A program made the translations under genes and the position numbers. Source: Clostridiaceae bacterium (GTDB lineage Bacteria; Bacillota; Clostridia; Oscillospirales; Acutalibacteraceae). From it: DNA of 40,926 bases. Positions 27,282-36,388 of the stretch are shown here, piece after piece (position 1 is the first letter of the stretch; each line of letters begins with the position of its first letter). The stretch is from positions 1-40,926 of the forward strand of contig JAEELT010000134.1 in assembly GCA_016282855.1 (NCBI GenBank), given 5' to 3'. The notes beneath the pieces were generated by a model. The model searched no databases. It saw only the letters and a list, made by a program, of their open reading frames with translations, and had not been told where the DNA came from.

Positions 27282-27815
27282 ATGAAAAAACTGTTTTCTT
27301 TGTTAATGATAATCTGTGTTATCTTTGCCCTCGCTTCCTGCGGCAGAGTGCCGACCGGAGAAATAACAACATCAACCGAGAAATTCTCGTTTGAAAATCC
27401 GCTCGGCAATAAAGCCGAAACAGTTTCTGAAAAAGAAGAAGCCGAGCAGGCCGATGAAGAACCGGGCGAAAACACTTCAGCCGCTTCAAAAGACGGCAAT
27501 ATGGATGTAATAACCCATTCTTATTATAAATACGGTGAAAACTATGCTTCAATCAGCGCCGTGCATGTTGACAGCGGCAATTTCACCGTCAGCCTTTTCG
27601 GCAAGCTTGATGTCAAGGTAATCAGAATCGGCTCCCGTTCTTCAGATATGCTTATCGGATACAAAGCCTATGACGCATCGGGAGAGCTTATAAGAGATAC
27701 TTATGTAAAGGCCGATCTCAAAGGTGCCTTCCCCGGAAAAACAATAAAGGATGTTGTTTTTGACGTTCCTTATAACACAGCGAAACTTGAGTTTACAGAC
27801 TATGTCGAAGAGTAA
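27282..27815 (+). CDS. lipoprotein of unknown function
   Basis: Signal peptide with lipobox (ALASCG), acidic low-complexity linker, C-terminal beta-rich domain. Confidence 0.75.
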   Translation: MKKLFSLLMIICVIFALASCGRVPTGEITTSTEKFSFENPLGNKAETVSEKEEAEQADEEPGENTSAASKDGNMDVITHSYYKYGENYASISAVHVDSGNFTVSLFGKLDVKVIRIGSRSSDMLIGYKAYDASGELIRDTYVKADLKGAFPGKTIKDVVFDVPYNTAKLEFTDYVEE

Positions 27816-27852
27816 TAATCCCATCAGACACTTGCTGAAATAAACGGAGGTT

Positions 27853-29448
27853 ATGCAAATGAAAACTGCTGTAAAATATATATCGTTACTGCTTGTGCCG
27901 GTATTCTGTGCGGCAATGCTTGCCGTGAGCGCATCTGCGCTTGACAGCGTACCCGGAATGAGCTTTACGCTCAGCGGAAGCGGATATGCCGTTAATTCAA
28001 TCGGCAATCTTGCCGGTGAAAATGTAATCATTCCTTCTGTGTATAATGATAAACCGGTAGTTGCTGTTAATAAAGAAGCGGCAAAGGATAATTCCGTTAT
28101 TAAATCCGTTGTTATTCCCGCTTCTGTTACAGTTGTCGGTGAGCAGGCGTTTTACGGGTGCTCCAATCTTCAAAGAGCAGAGTTTGCAGCCGGCGAATCC
28201 GAAGTGATAATCCGCGCAAAGGCATTCTCTCATTGCATCTCGCTTGAGTCGGTTACATTACCTGAGATAACTTCTGTTATGCCCGAATGCTTCAAGGATT
28301 GTATATCTCTGTCTTCCGTTATTCTCCCCGAAGAGGTAACTACAATAGGCAACGAAAGCTTTATGAACTGCGGTCTGACTTCGTTTAATATTCCGGCCGC
28401 TGTAGTTTCAATCGGCAAAAGCGCTTTCAACAGCTGCGCATCACTTGAATCTTTCAGCGTTGCTCCCGGCAACCGGAATTATAAGGCAGTTGACGGCGTA
28501 CTGTTTACGACAGACGGAAAAGAGCTTTTGCAGTATCCTATTGCAAAGACCGCATCATCATACTCTGTGCCCTCCGGCACCGAGGTTGTTTGTGACGGCG
28601 CGTTTTCATTTTCCGGGCTTACTTCGGTGACTCTTCCGTCGGGCATTTCTTCACTCGGCGATTATGCGTTCAGCAACAGCCGTTCCCTTTCCTCAATCAA
28701 TTTCCCGGACGGCCTTAATAAAATAGGCGCTAACGCATTTCTTAACTGCGGTAATCTTAAAACCATTACCATCCCTTCCTCAGTCACTTCCTTTGACAAC
28801 GCTTTTGTAGGAAGCGGTCTTGAATCGGTTACTTTTGCCGGCGGATTAAAGAAGATTTCTTCCAATGCATTCAAGGATTGTGTTTCGCTTAAATCAGTTT
28901 CAATCGGTGACGGCTTAACCGAGATTCAGTACGGCGCTTTTAACGGCTGCTCAGGTCTTGAGAGCGTATACATTCCGGCGTCTGTTACTTCAATCGGCAA
29001 CGCCGCGTTTGACGGCTGCACATCACTTAAACTGACTGTTGATTCAGGCAGCTATGCAGAGAATTACGCAAAAGCCAATTCACTCCCGTATCAGCTCAAT
29101 GAAGAACCCGTACCCGAGGAGGTTTCGGTTTCAATCAAGGCGTTCAGACGAGAAAGGAGCGAAGGCTACAAAACTTCAATTACATTCCACGCGGATGTAA
29201 AAGCTCCTGCAGGTTATACGCTTTACTGGGTTGTCGGCGCAAAAGAATACAAAGATAACGGTACACTCTCATATAAAGTGTCTTCCCCCACGGATTCCTA
29301 TACAATCAGATGTAAGCTCGTTTCAGGCGGCAATACGGTTGAATCCGATACTGAAACAGTTAATATCAGCCACAACTTTTTTGCGAAAATAGTTTACTTC
29401 TTCAGAAGCATTTTTGCTTCGGGCAAGCTTAATTTAGAACAGATATGA
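27853..29448 (+). CDS. secreted leucine-rich repeat protein (BspA/LRR_5 type)
   Basis: Signal peptide plus repeated units such as IPASVTVVGEQAFYGCSNLQ, IPSSVTSFDNAFVGSGLESV, IGDGLTEIQYGAFNGCSGLESV, IPASVTSIGNAAFDGCTSLK. Confidence 0.9.
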   Translation: MQMKTAVKYISLLLVPVFCAAMLAVSASALDSVPGMSFTLSGSGYAVNSIGNLAGENVIIPSVYNDKPVVAVNKEAAKDNSVIKSVVIPASVTVVGEQAFYGCSNLQRAEFAAGESEVIIRAKAFSHCISLESVTLPEITSVMPECFKDCISLSSVILPEEVTTIGNESFMNCGLTSFNIPAAVVSIGKSAFNSCASLESFSVAPGNRNYKAVDGVLFTTDGKELLQYPIAKTASSYSVPSGTEVVCDGAFSFSGLTSVTLPSGISSLGDYAFSNSRSLSSINFPDGLNKIGANAFLNCGNLKTITIPSSVTSFDNAFVGSGLESVTFAGGLKKISSNAFKDCVSLKSVSIGDGLTEIQYGAFNGCSGLESVYIPASVTSIGNAAFDGCTSLKLTVDSGSYAENYAKANSLPYQLNEEPVPEEVSVSIKAFRRERSEGYKTSITFHADVKAPAGYTLYWVVGAKEYKDNGTLSYKVSSPTDSYTIRCKLVSGGNTVESDTETVNISHNFFAKIVYFFRSIFASGKLNLEQI

Positions 29449-30263
29449 CAGCCGGAAACAGATACTTATACCGGGTATCGGTCAACGGAATAACAAATGA
29501 TTACCTTAAATTCGGGCAGGGCGCCAATGTGCTTGTAATCCTGCCCGGTTTAAGTGTTCAGAGCGTTATGCCGCTGGCGGACAGTATAGTTAAGTCTTAC
29601 GATATATTTGCAAGTGACTTTACCGTTTATCTTTTTGATAGGCGAAAGAATCTGCCCGCTGATTACAGCATATATGACATTGCCGAAGACACATATAATG
29701 TGCTTAAAGCTCTTGATCTTGAAAACATCTGCCTGTTCGGAGCTTCTCAGGGCGGCATGGCTGCAATGGTGCTTGCGAGCCGTCACGGTGATATTGTCAA
29801 AAAAGCCGTTTTCGGGTCAGCGTCACCGTATATTGATTTAGGTAATGACGGAGTTGTAAGGTCCTGGATATCTCTTGCGCAAAAAGGTGATTGGGTCAGT
29901 CTTGCTCTTGACTTTGCTGCAAAGCTCTATCCCCGGGATGTTTTTGAAAATTACAGGGAGGTCTTTGCCGCCTCTGCACAGCAGTACACTCAAGAGGATA
30001 TCCGCAGGTTTATTACTCTTGCCAAAGGCACCCTCGGATTTGATATACGCTCAGAGCTTAATAAAATCAAATGCCCTGTGCTTGCGCTCGGCTCTCGCGA
30101 CGATAATGTGCTCGGTCAGGAAGGCACTCTTGAAACTTCCCGGCTGCTCGCAAACACTGATAATTGCGAAGCGTATATTTATGACGGATTCGGGCATGCT
30201 TCCTTTGATACAGCGCCGGATTACAAGGAACGAATGTACCATTTTTTTATGAAAAATCCGTAA
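29445..30263 (+). CDS. alpha/beta-fold hydrolase
   Basis: Nucleophile elbow GASQGGM, DRRKN strand, late GSRDDNVLG and GFGHASF (Asp and His of the triad). Overlaps the LRR gene by 4 nt (ATGA). Confidence 0.88.
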   Translation: MTAGNRYLYRVSVNGITNDYLKFGQGANVLVILPGLSVQSVMPLADSIVKSYDIFASDFTVYLFDRRKNLPADYSIYDIAEDTYNVLKALDLENICLFGASQGGMAAMVLASRHGDIVKKAVFGSASPYIDLGNDGVVRSWISLAQKGDWVSLALDFAAKLYPRDVFENYREVFAASAQQYTQEDIRRFITLAKGTLGFDIRSELNKIKCPVLALGSRDDNVLGQEGTLETSRLLANTDNCEAYIYDGFGHASFDTAPDYKERMYHFFMKNP

Positions 30264-30317
30264 AAATATTTATTATTTAAGTCGGATAATCTTCGCAAAA
30301 AAATTTGGAAAAAACTA

Positions 30318-30346
30318 TTGACAAATTGAAAATACGGTGTTAGAAT
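30318..30346 (+). promoter_or_regulatory. sigma-A-type promoter for the T-box/trpB2 transcript
   Basis: TTGACA - 17 bp - TAGAAT. Confidence 0.75.
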
Positions 30347-30351
30347 GCAGA

Positions 30352-30630
30352 AAACCGATGAAGAAGAGTGAGTAGGTTTTATCAACTTTATTTCAGAGAG
30401 CCGTGGGCGCTGTGATCACGGTATAAAGCATAAATCCGAATGGGCTTCCGAGGGCGAGCAGAAATGATATGTTCAGAGTATGTGAGACGGAGTAACTTCT
30501 CCGTAATCAAAAAGCTGCATATGATGGTATGCGTTGAGTGGGTGCGTAATCAAGCGCATCAAGCAGGGTGGTACCGCAGGAAATGATATTGTTCCTGTCC
30601 CGGCAAATTGTCGGGGCAGGTTTTTTGTTT
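30352..30630 (+). promoter_or_regulatory. T-box riboswitch leader, probable Trp specifier
   Basis: Stem I with AGAGAG element, specifier context GAA-TGG-GCTTCCGAG (TGG at 30441-30443), T-box AGGGTGGTACCGC (30565-30577), then terminator. Confidence 0.9.
30594..30626 (+). terminator. intrinsic terminator of the T-box leader
   Basis: CCTGTCCCGGCAAATTGTCGGGGCAGGTTTTTT. Confidence 0.88.
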
Positions 30631-30685
30631 TCCCCGATATAAGTCAGGCGATTCAAAAAATTCTATTTGAAAGGAAGAGAAAAAA

Positions 30686-32059
30686 ATGGCAAACGAGAAA
30701 ATCCCTTACAAAGTTTATCTTGAAGAAAACGAGATGCCCAAGGCATGGTACAATGTGCGAGCTGATATGAAGAAAAAACCGGCTCCGCTTCTCAATCCCG
30801 GCACACATGAACCCATGAAAGCCGAGGAGCTTGCTCCTGTTTTCTGTGATGAGCTTATTCAGCAGGAACTTGACAACGATACACCGTATTTTGATATACC
30901 CGAAGAAATAAAGGAATTTTACAAAATGTATCGTCCGTCTCCGCTTGTCAGAGCTTACTGCCTCGAAAAGAAGCTCGGCACCCCCGCGAAGATATACTAC
31001 AAGTTTGAGGGCAACAACACAAGCGGGTCCCATAAGCTTAACTCCGCAATCGCTCAGGCATATTACGCTAAAAAGCAGGGCCTTAAAGGCCTTACCACAG
31101 AGACCGGCGCCGGTCAGTGGGGCACGGCTCTTTCTATGGCATGCGCATATCTCGGACTTGACCTTAAAGTGTTTATGGTTAAGGTTTCGTATGAACAGAA
31201 GCCCTTCCGCAGAGAAGTGATGCGCACCTATGGTGCGGATGTCACGCCTTCTCCCTCAGAGACCACCAATATCGGCCGCAAGATTCTTGCCGAGCATCCC
31301 GGCACAAACGGCTCTCTCGGCTGTGCTATTTCCGAGGCTGTTGAAGTTGCAACCACTACACCGGGATACAGATATGTTCTCGGCTCTGTTCTCAATCAGG
31401 TTCTCCTGCATCAGAGCGTTATCGGCCTTGAAACAAAAACCGCGTTTGATAAAATCGGCGTTAAACCCGATATGATTATCGGATGCGCAGGCGGCGGCTC
31501 AAATCTCGGCGGCCTTATTTCTCCCTTTATGGGCGAAAAGCTCAGAGGCGAAAATGATTATCAGATTATTGCTGTTGAACCCGCGTCCTGCCCGAGCCTT
31601 ACCAGAGGCGTTTATGCCTATGATTTCTGCGATACAGGTATGGTTTGCCCGCTTGCCAAGATGTACACTCTCGGCAGTGATTTCATACCCGCTCCCAATC
31701 ACGCAGGCGGACTCAGATATCACGGTATGAGCCCCATTATCTCCGAACTCTATGATCAGGGTCTTATTGAGGCGAGAAGCGCCGCTCAGACCGAGGTTTT
31801 TGAAGCCGCGGAGTATTTTGCGAGATGTGAAGGTATTCTTCCCGCTCCCGAGAGCTCACACGCAATCAAGGTTGCTCTTGATGAGGCGAAAAAGTGCAAG
31901 GAAACAGGCGAAGAGAAGACCATCGTATTCGGCCTTACCGGCACGGGTTACTTTGACCTTTACGCATATCAGAAGTTCAATGACGGTGTTATGGACGACT
32001 ATATTCCCACCGACGAAGAGCTTGCGAAATATGTTTCAAAGCTTCCCAAAATTGACTGA
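30686..32059 (+). CDS. trpB2: TrpB2-type tryptophan synthase beta-like PLP enzyme
   Basis: RPSPLVRAYCLEKKLGTPAKIYYKFEGNNTSGSHKLNSA, TETGAGQWGTALSMA, GCAGGGSNLGG, and the N-terminal extension of TrpB2. Confidence 0.94.
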   Translation: MANEKIPYKVYLEENEMPKAWYNVRADMKKKPAPLLNPGTHEPMKAEELAPVFCDELIQQELDNDTPYFDIPEEIKEFYKMYRPSPLVRAYCLEKKLGTPAKIYYKFEGNNTSGSHKLNSAIAQAYYAKKQGLKGLTTETGAGQWGTALSMACAYLGLDLKVFMVKVSYEQKPFRREVMRTYGADVTPSPSETTNIGRKILAEHPGTNGSLGCAISEAVEVATTTPGYRYVLGSVLNQVLLHQSVIGLETKTAFDKIGVKPDMIIGCAGGGSNLGGLISPFMGEKLRGENDYQIIAVEPASCPSLTRGVYAYDFCDTGMVCPLAKMYTLGSDFIPAPNHAGGLRYHGMSPIISELYDQGLIEARSAAQTEVFEAAEYFARCEGILPAPESSHAIKVALDEAKKCKETGEEKTIVFGLTGTGYFDLYAYQKFNDGVMDDYIPTDEELAKYVSKLPKID

Positions 32060-32073
32060 TAAATAATATATTT

Positions 32074-32105
32074 AAAGCATCTGCCGCAAAACGGCAGATG
32101 CTTTT
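32074..32105. terminator. bidirectional intrinsic terminator
   Basis: AAAGCATCTGCCG-loop-CGGCAGATGCTTTT between convergent genes. Confidence 0.88.
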
Positions 32106-32145
32106 CTGTTACGCTGTTATGTTTAATTATATGATGGTATTGCGA

Positions 32146-32928
32146 TTATTCAGCCGGCTTTTCAGCTGCTCTTTTGTTGTGTATGCCGTTGAGCGCGCAG
32201 CCGACTCCGAAGAATACACCTGAGAGAACGACTACCACCGCCACAAGAAGGAGTATCCCGATTGCGCCGTTGTATGGCTGATCCCTGAGACCGGGGATAA
32301 ATGACCACATCTGCTGACCGTTGAGGAAAGGATAAGGATAAAAGCCGTCAACAGAGCCCCAGATGATGCACATAATAAAGTAGCAGATAGGATAAATCAG
32401 ATAGGCGAGAGCATATTTGACTTTGGGTATTTTTCTCATTTCTACAGGGAAAAACCAGAAAGCCGTGAAAAATACGGGAGTTATAAGGTGATCCCAGATG
32501 TTTACTACATTTGAAAACCACATTCCGCCCGTGCTCACACCGTTTATTTCTGTGGGGAACGATGAACTTGAGGGGAGCAGGACAGCGAAATAAATAATTC
32601 CGGTGACGGCTATATTAACCGTTATTGCTCCTCTTAGAATCTCTTTGTGGGTAAATTTATAAAGCTTTTCGCTGCCGAGAACACCGATGCCGAAAAGAAT
32701 CAGAAAAATGTCAACAAGGATGTTTGACTCATTGGTGAACATACGCAGAAATGCAGCGCCGCTCGGGGCGGTGATAACCTGGTTTTCAAGCAGGTAATCC
32801 CTGAATGGAAGCAAGATATTGTTATAGCTTATAATGTGATGCCCCATGATAAGAAGGCCTGTTATGCCGTAAATAACGGCAAAAACCGCAAAGCCTTTTT
32901 TTTCGATAATTGACTTTGAATCTGACAT
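32146..32928 (-). CDS. Pr6Pr-like six-TM membrane protein
   Basis: About 6-7 hydrophobic segments with TNESNILVDIFLILFG and the YPYPFLNG motif seen in Pr6Pr-type proteins. ATG 32928. Confidence 0.65.
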   Translation of the reverse strand: MSDSKSIIEKKGFAVFAVIYGITGLLIMGHHIISYNNILLPFRDYLLENQVITAPSGAAFLRMFTNESNILVDIFLILFGIGVLGSEKLYKFTHKEILRGAITVNIAVTGIIYFAVLLPSSSSFPTEINGVSTGGMWFSNVVNIWDHLITPVFFTAFWFFPVEMRKIPKVKYALAYLIYPICYFIMCIIWGSVDGFYPYPFLNGQQMWSFIPGLRDQPYNGAIGILLLVAVVVVLSGVFFGVGCALNGIHNKRAAEKPAE

Positions 32929-32950
32929 TTTTATCTCTCCATTCCTGTTT

Positions 32951-34045
32951 TTATACATTAAATCTGAACAGCACAACATCGCCGTCCTTCATAACGTAAT
33001 CCTTACCTTCGGAGCGTACAAGGCCTTTTTCCTTTGCGGCGGCCATTGAGCCCATTCTGATTAAATCATCATAAGCGATGACTTCGGCCCGTATGAATCC
33101 TCTTTCAAAATCAGAGTGAATTTTGCCCGCTGCCTGAGGAGCTTTTGTGCCTTTGGTGATTGTCCAGGCTCTGACCTCCGGCTTGCCCGCGGTAAGGTAT
33201 GAAATCAGGCCGAGCAGACTGTAACTTTTTTTGACTAGCAAATCAAGACCTCCGCTCTCTATGCCCAGATCGGCGAGAAACATTTCTTTCTCTTCTTTAT
33301 CGAGAGAGGATATTTCCGCTTCAAGCTCTGCGCAGATGGGGAGCACTTCGCTGCCTTCAGCAGCTGCGATTTCACAAACTTTAAGGTAATTTGCGTTTTT
33401 TTCTATGCCCTGAGAAAAGTCAGATTCGCTCATATTGCAGGCGTATATAACAGGTTTCGCAGTAAGCAGAGCGACCTCAGCGAGCCACTTGCTCTCGTTT
33501 TCATCGCATTCTATATTACGTGCGGGTATGTTGCTTTCGAGAGCTTCTTTGACACGGGTCAGGAAATCAAACTCAGCGGCGAATGATTTGTCTCCTCGCA
33601 TTGATTTGCCAACCTTTTCCATACGGCGCTCAATCATTTCAATATCGGAAAAAATAAGCTCGAGATTTATGGTTTCAATATCTCTTGCCGGGTCGATTGT
33701 TGCGTCAACATGGACTATATCGTCGTCTTCAAAGCATCTGACCACGTGAATAACCGCGTCAACTTCTCTTATATGTGAAAGGAATTTATTGCCGAGGCCT
33801 TCGCCTTTTGAAGCTCCGCGAACAAGACCTGCAATATCAACAAACTCAATTATGGCCGGCGTGATTTTATCGGGGCTGTACATTTCGGCCAGCTTGTCAA
33901 GCCGCTCATCGGGCACGGCAACCACACCCACGTTCGGCTCAATTGTGCAGAATGCGTAGTTTGCGCTCTGTGCTCCGGCGTTGGTTATTGCGTTGAAAAG
34001 GGTGCTTTTACCTACATTCGGCAGGCCTACAATGCCGAGTTTCAT
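32951..34045 (-). CDS. ychF: redox-regulated ATPase YchF (OLA1 family)
   Basis: [43 protein letters not shown]-terminal TGS-like domain. Confidence 0.98.
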   Translation of the reverse strand: MKLGIVGLPNVGKSTLFNAITNAGAQSANYAFCTIEPNVGVVAVPDERLDKLAEMYSPDKITPAIIEFVDIAGLVRGASKGEGLGNKFLSHIREVDAVIHVVRCFEDDDIVHVDATIDPARDIETINLELIFSDIEMIERRMEKVGKSMRGDKSFAAEFDFLTRVKEALESNIPARNIECDENESKWLAEVALLTAKPVIYACNMSESDFSQGIEKNANYLKVCEIAAAEGSEVLPICAELEAEISSLDKEEKEMFLADLGIESGGLDLLVKKSYSLLGLISYLTAGKPEVRAWTITKGTKAPQAAGKIHSDFERGFIRAEVIAYDDLIRMGSMAAAKEKGLVRSEGKDYVMKDGDVVLFRFNV

Positions 34046-34126
34046 TAAATCAAATCCTTTCGGATAAATATTTAAAATAATTATACTCTAACGGTTCTCA
34101 AAATACAATATTTTTTTAATAATCAC

Positions 34127-34156
34127 TTTACAAACATATTTGTTTTATAGTATATT
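34127..34156 (+). promoter_or_regulatory. sigma-A-type promoter for the tcdA operon
   Basis: TTTACA - 18 bp - TATATT. Confidence 0.5.
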
Positions 34157-34197
34157 ATATTAGTAAAAATGTAATTAAATTGAGGTATTGTTTCCAA

Positions 34198-34920
34198 ATG
34201 ACTAATGAGAAAAACGGCCGGTCACAGTTCTCCAGAACTGAGATGATTACAGGCAGTGAAGCGACAGAAATACTCTTGCGTAAATCAGTCATCATTTTCG
34301 GGCTCGGAGGAGTAGGTTCTTATGCCGCCGAAGCGGTGGCGAGAGCCGGAGTCGGCAATATTGCCCTGGTAGATAACGATGTTGTTTCCCTTTCCAACCT
34401 CAACCGTCAGCTTTGCGCTCTTCACAGCACTGTCGGTATGCTTAAAACACAGGTCGTTTCCTCCCGTATAATGGATATTAACCCCGAATGCAATGTTGAT
34501 TGCTTCAATGAATTCTATCTTCCCGGTTCCGAAACCTCAATTGATCTTTCCCGCTATGATTATGTAATTGATGCCATAGATACCGTTAAGGCCAAAATCG
34601 GGCTTGCGGTCAGATGCTCTGAGCTGAATGTGCCGCTTATTTCCGTTATGGGCACCGGCAACAAGCTTGACCCTTCCCGCTTCCTTATTTCGGATATTAA
34701 TAAAACTTCCGTTTGCCCTCTCTGTAAGGTTATGAGATACGAGCTGAGAAAACTCGGAGTTAAAAAGCTCAATGTGGTCTGGTCTCCCGAGGAGCCGGTC
34801 AAGACTGAAAAAAACCCGGAGAATGATAACGGAAGGATTCCCGGCAGCCTACCTTTTGTTCCCGGAGCCGCGGGGCTTCTTGCCGCTTCAAAAGTTATTA
34901 AAGATATGATTGGAATTTAA
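34198..34920 (+). CDS. tcdA: tRNA threonylcarbamoyladenosine dehydratase (ThiF/E1-like)
   Basis: RSQFSRTEMITGSEATEILLRKSVIIFGLGGVGSYAAEAVARAGVGNIALVDNDVVSLSNLNRQ. Confidence 0.92.
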   Translation: MTNEKNGRSQFSRTEMITGSEATEILLRKSVIIFGLGGVGSYAAEAVARAGVGNIALVDNDVVSLSNLNRQLCALHSTVGMLKTQVVSSRIMDINPECNVDCFNEFYLPGSETSIDLSRYDYVIDAIDTVKAKIGLAVRCSELNVPLISVMGTGNKLDPSRFLISDINKTSVCPLCKVMRYELRKLGVKKLNVVWSPEEPVKTEKNPENDNGRIPGSLPFVPGAAGLLAASKVIKDMIGI

Positions 34921-34921
34921 T

Positions 34922-36388
34922 ATGAAAAAACTTCTGTCTCTTGCAATCTGCATATTTTTAATTGTGCTCTCGCTTTCTTCCTGCGGTGAACCCGCCGGGG
35001 AGGAGGAGGACACTTCTTTCTCATTCGCTCAGGATGAAAACACATCCAATCTAACTTTGGCTTATACAAAAAGCGATTCTCTTAACCCCTATGAGGCAGA
35101 GTCGCAGATTAACTCACGTATTTCAACTCTTGTTTTTGACGGGCTGTATAAGCTCGATTCTTCATATAAGCCTCTTCCGTGTATTGCAAAGGCATATTCC
35201 ATTAACGGGCTTTCCGTTTCAGTGATACTTGATAATGTCTTTTTCAGTGACGGCACCAGGGTCACCCCGGCCGATATTGAGTATTCGTTTTATGCCGCAA
35301 AAGATTCCGATTATTATTCTTCACGGCTTGATAATTTCATTGAGCTCTATGTTTCCGGTGACAATATAGTGATGATAACCATGGAGCGCGCGGACCCGTA
35401 TGTGGCCGGCTGTCTTGATTTCCCGATAGTAAAGCTCAACAGGAATGATGAAGAGCTTCCCATCGGCTCAGGCAGATACAAATATGCCAGGGACGGCGAA
35501 AACCTTTATCTTGTGGTCAACACCAACAAAAGCAACTTTAACCCCGCCATCAAAACAATCGCGCTTGAGGCTGTTCACGATTCGGAGTATCTTGACAGCA
35601 GCCTCGTTGTGGGCAACACCGCAATCTTCTATGACGACCTGAGCAGCGGCACTTATAACCGAATAAATGCTACAACCGTTGAGATGGGGATGAATAATGA
35701 AATATATCTCGGATTCAATCCACATTCATCGTTTTTTGATATTAAAGAAATCAGGCAGGCGGTAAGCCTGTGTATTGACAGAGACAAGGCGGTTTCCGGC
35801 GCTTTTCAGAGCCACGCCAGGGGAGCGGCTCTGCCGTTCAATCCTGACTGGTTCGCTATATCTTCTCTTTCATCCGGCAATCCGTATGACCTTGAAAAGG
35901 CAAAGGAACTGGTTGAAGAAAGCGGAATTGAGCCGAGAAGCGATGAAGTGATTATACTGTATAATTACGAAAACGGCTTCAAGAAGGAGCTTGCCGCCTA
36001 TGTGGAAGAGTGCCTTGATTCTTTGGGCTTCATCGCACGCAAAATGGGTGTGGAAGCCGAGTCATACAGGAGCGAGATAAGAAACGGCAACTATGATATT
36101 TACATAGGGGAATGTATTCTTACTCAGAATATGGACCTTTCGCCTCTGTTCAGCGGACCTGCAAGCTATGGCTTTGCTCAGGGCAGCGAAAGCGATACAA
36201 GATATAATACATTTCTTGAAGGCAACTGCGAAATAATAGATTTTATCAATACATTCAACAGCGATATGCCTTTTGTTCCCGTTTGCTTCAGAAACGCTGT
36301 TGTTTCATATACCAGAGCCATTTACGGCGATTTTGCCCCCTGTGACTGCGACATATTCTACGATATAGAATCCTGGAGTATAAGATGA
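34922..36388 (+). CDS. ABC transporter substrate-binding lipoprotein, family 5 (peptide/nickel type)
   Basis: Lipobox LSLSSCG; LTLAYTKSDSLNPYEAESQINSRISTLVFDGLYKLD; IRQAVSLCIDRDKAV. Confidence 0.85.
   Translation: MKKLLSLAICIFLIVLSLSSCGEPAGEEEDTSFSFAQDENTSNLTLAYTKSDSLNPYEAESQINSRISTLVFDGLYKLDSSYKPLPCIAKAYSINGLSVSVILDNVFFSDGTRVTPADIEYSFYAAKDSDYYSSRLDNFIELYVSGDNIVMITMERADPYVAGCLDFPIVKLNRNDEELPIGSGRYKYARDGENLYLVVNTNKSNFNPAIKTIALEAVHDSEYLDSSLVVGNTAIFYDDLSSGTYNRINATTVEMGMNNEIYLGFNPHSSFFDIKEIRQAVSLCIDRDKAVSGAFQSHARGAALPFNPDWFAISSLSSGNPYDLEKAKELVEESGIEPRSDEVIILYNYENGFKKELAAYVEECLDSLGFIARKMGVEAESYRSEIRNGNYDIYIGECILTQNMDLSPLFSGPASYGFAQGSESDTRYNTFLEGNCEIIDFINTFNSDMPFVPVCFRNAVVSYTRAIYGDFAPCDCDIFYDIESWSIR

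Noticed and set aside
27853-29448. Tandem DNA repeats in the LRR gene
   Set aside because: Explained by degenerate LRR_5 protein repeats; no exact DNA repeats suggesting phase variation.
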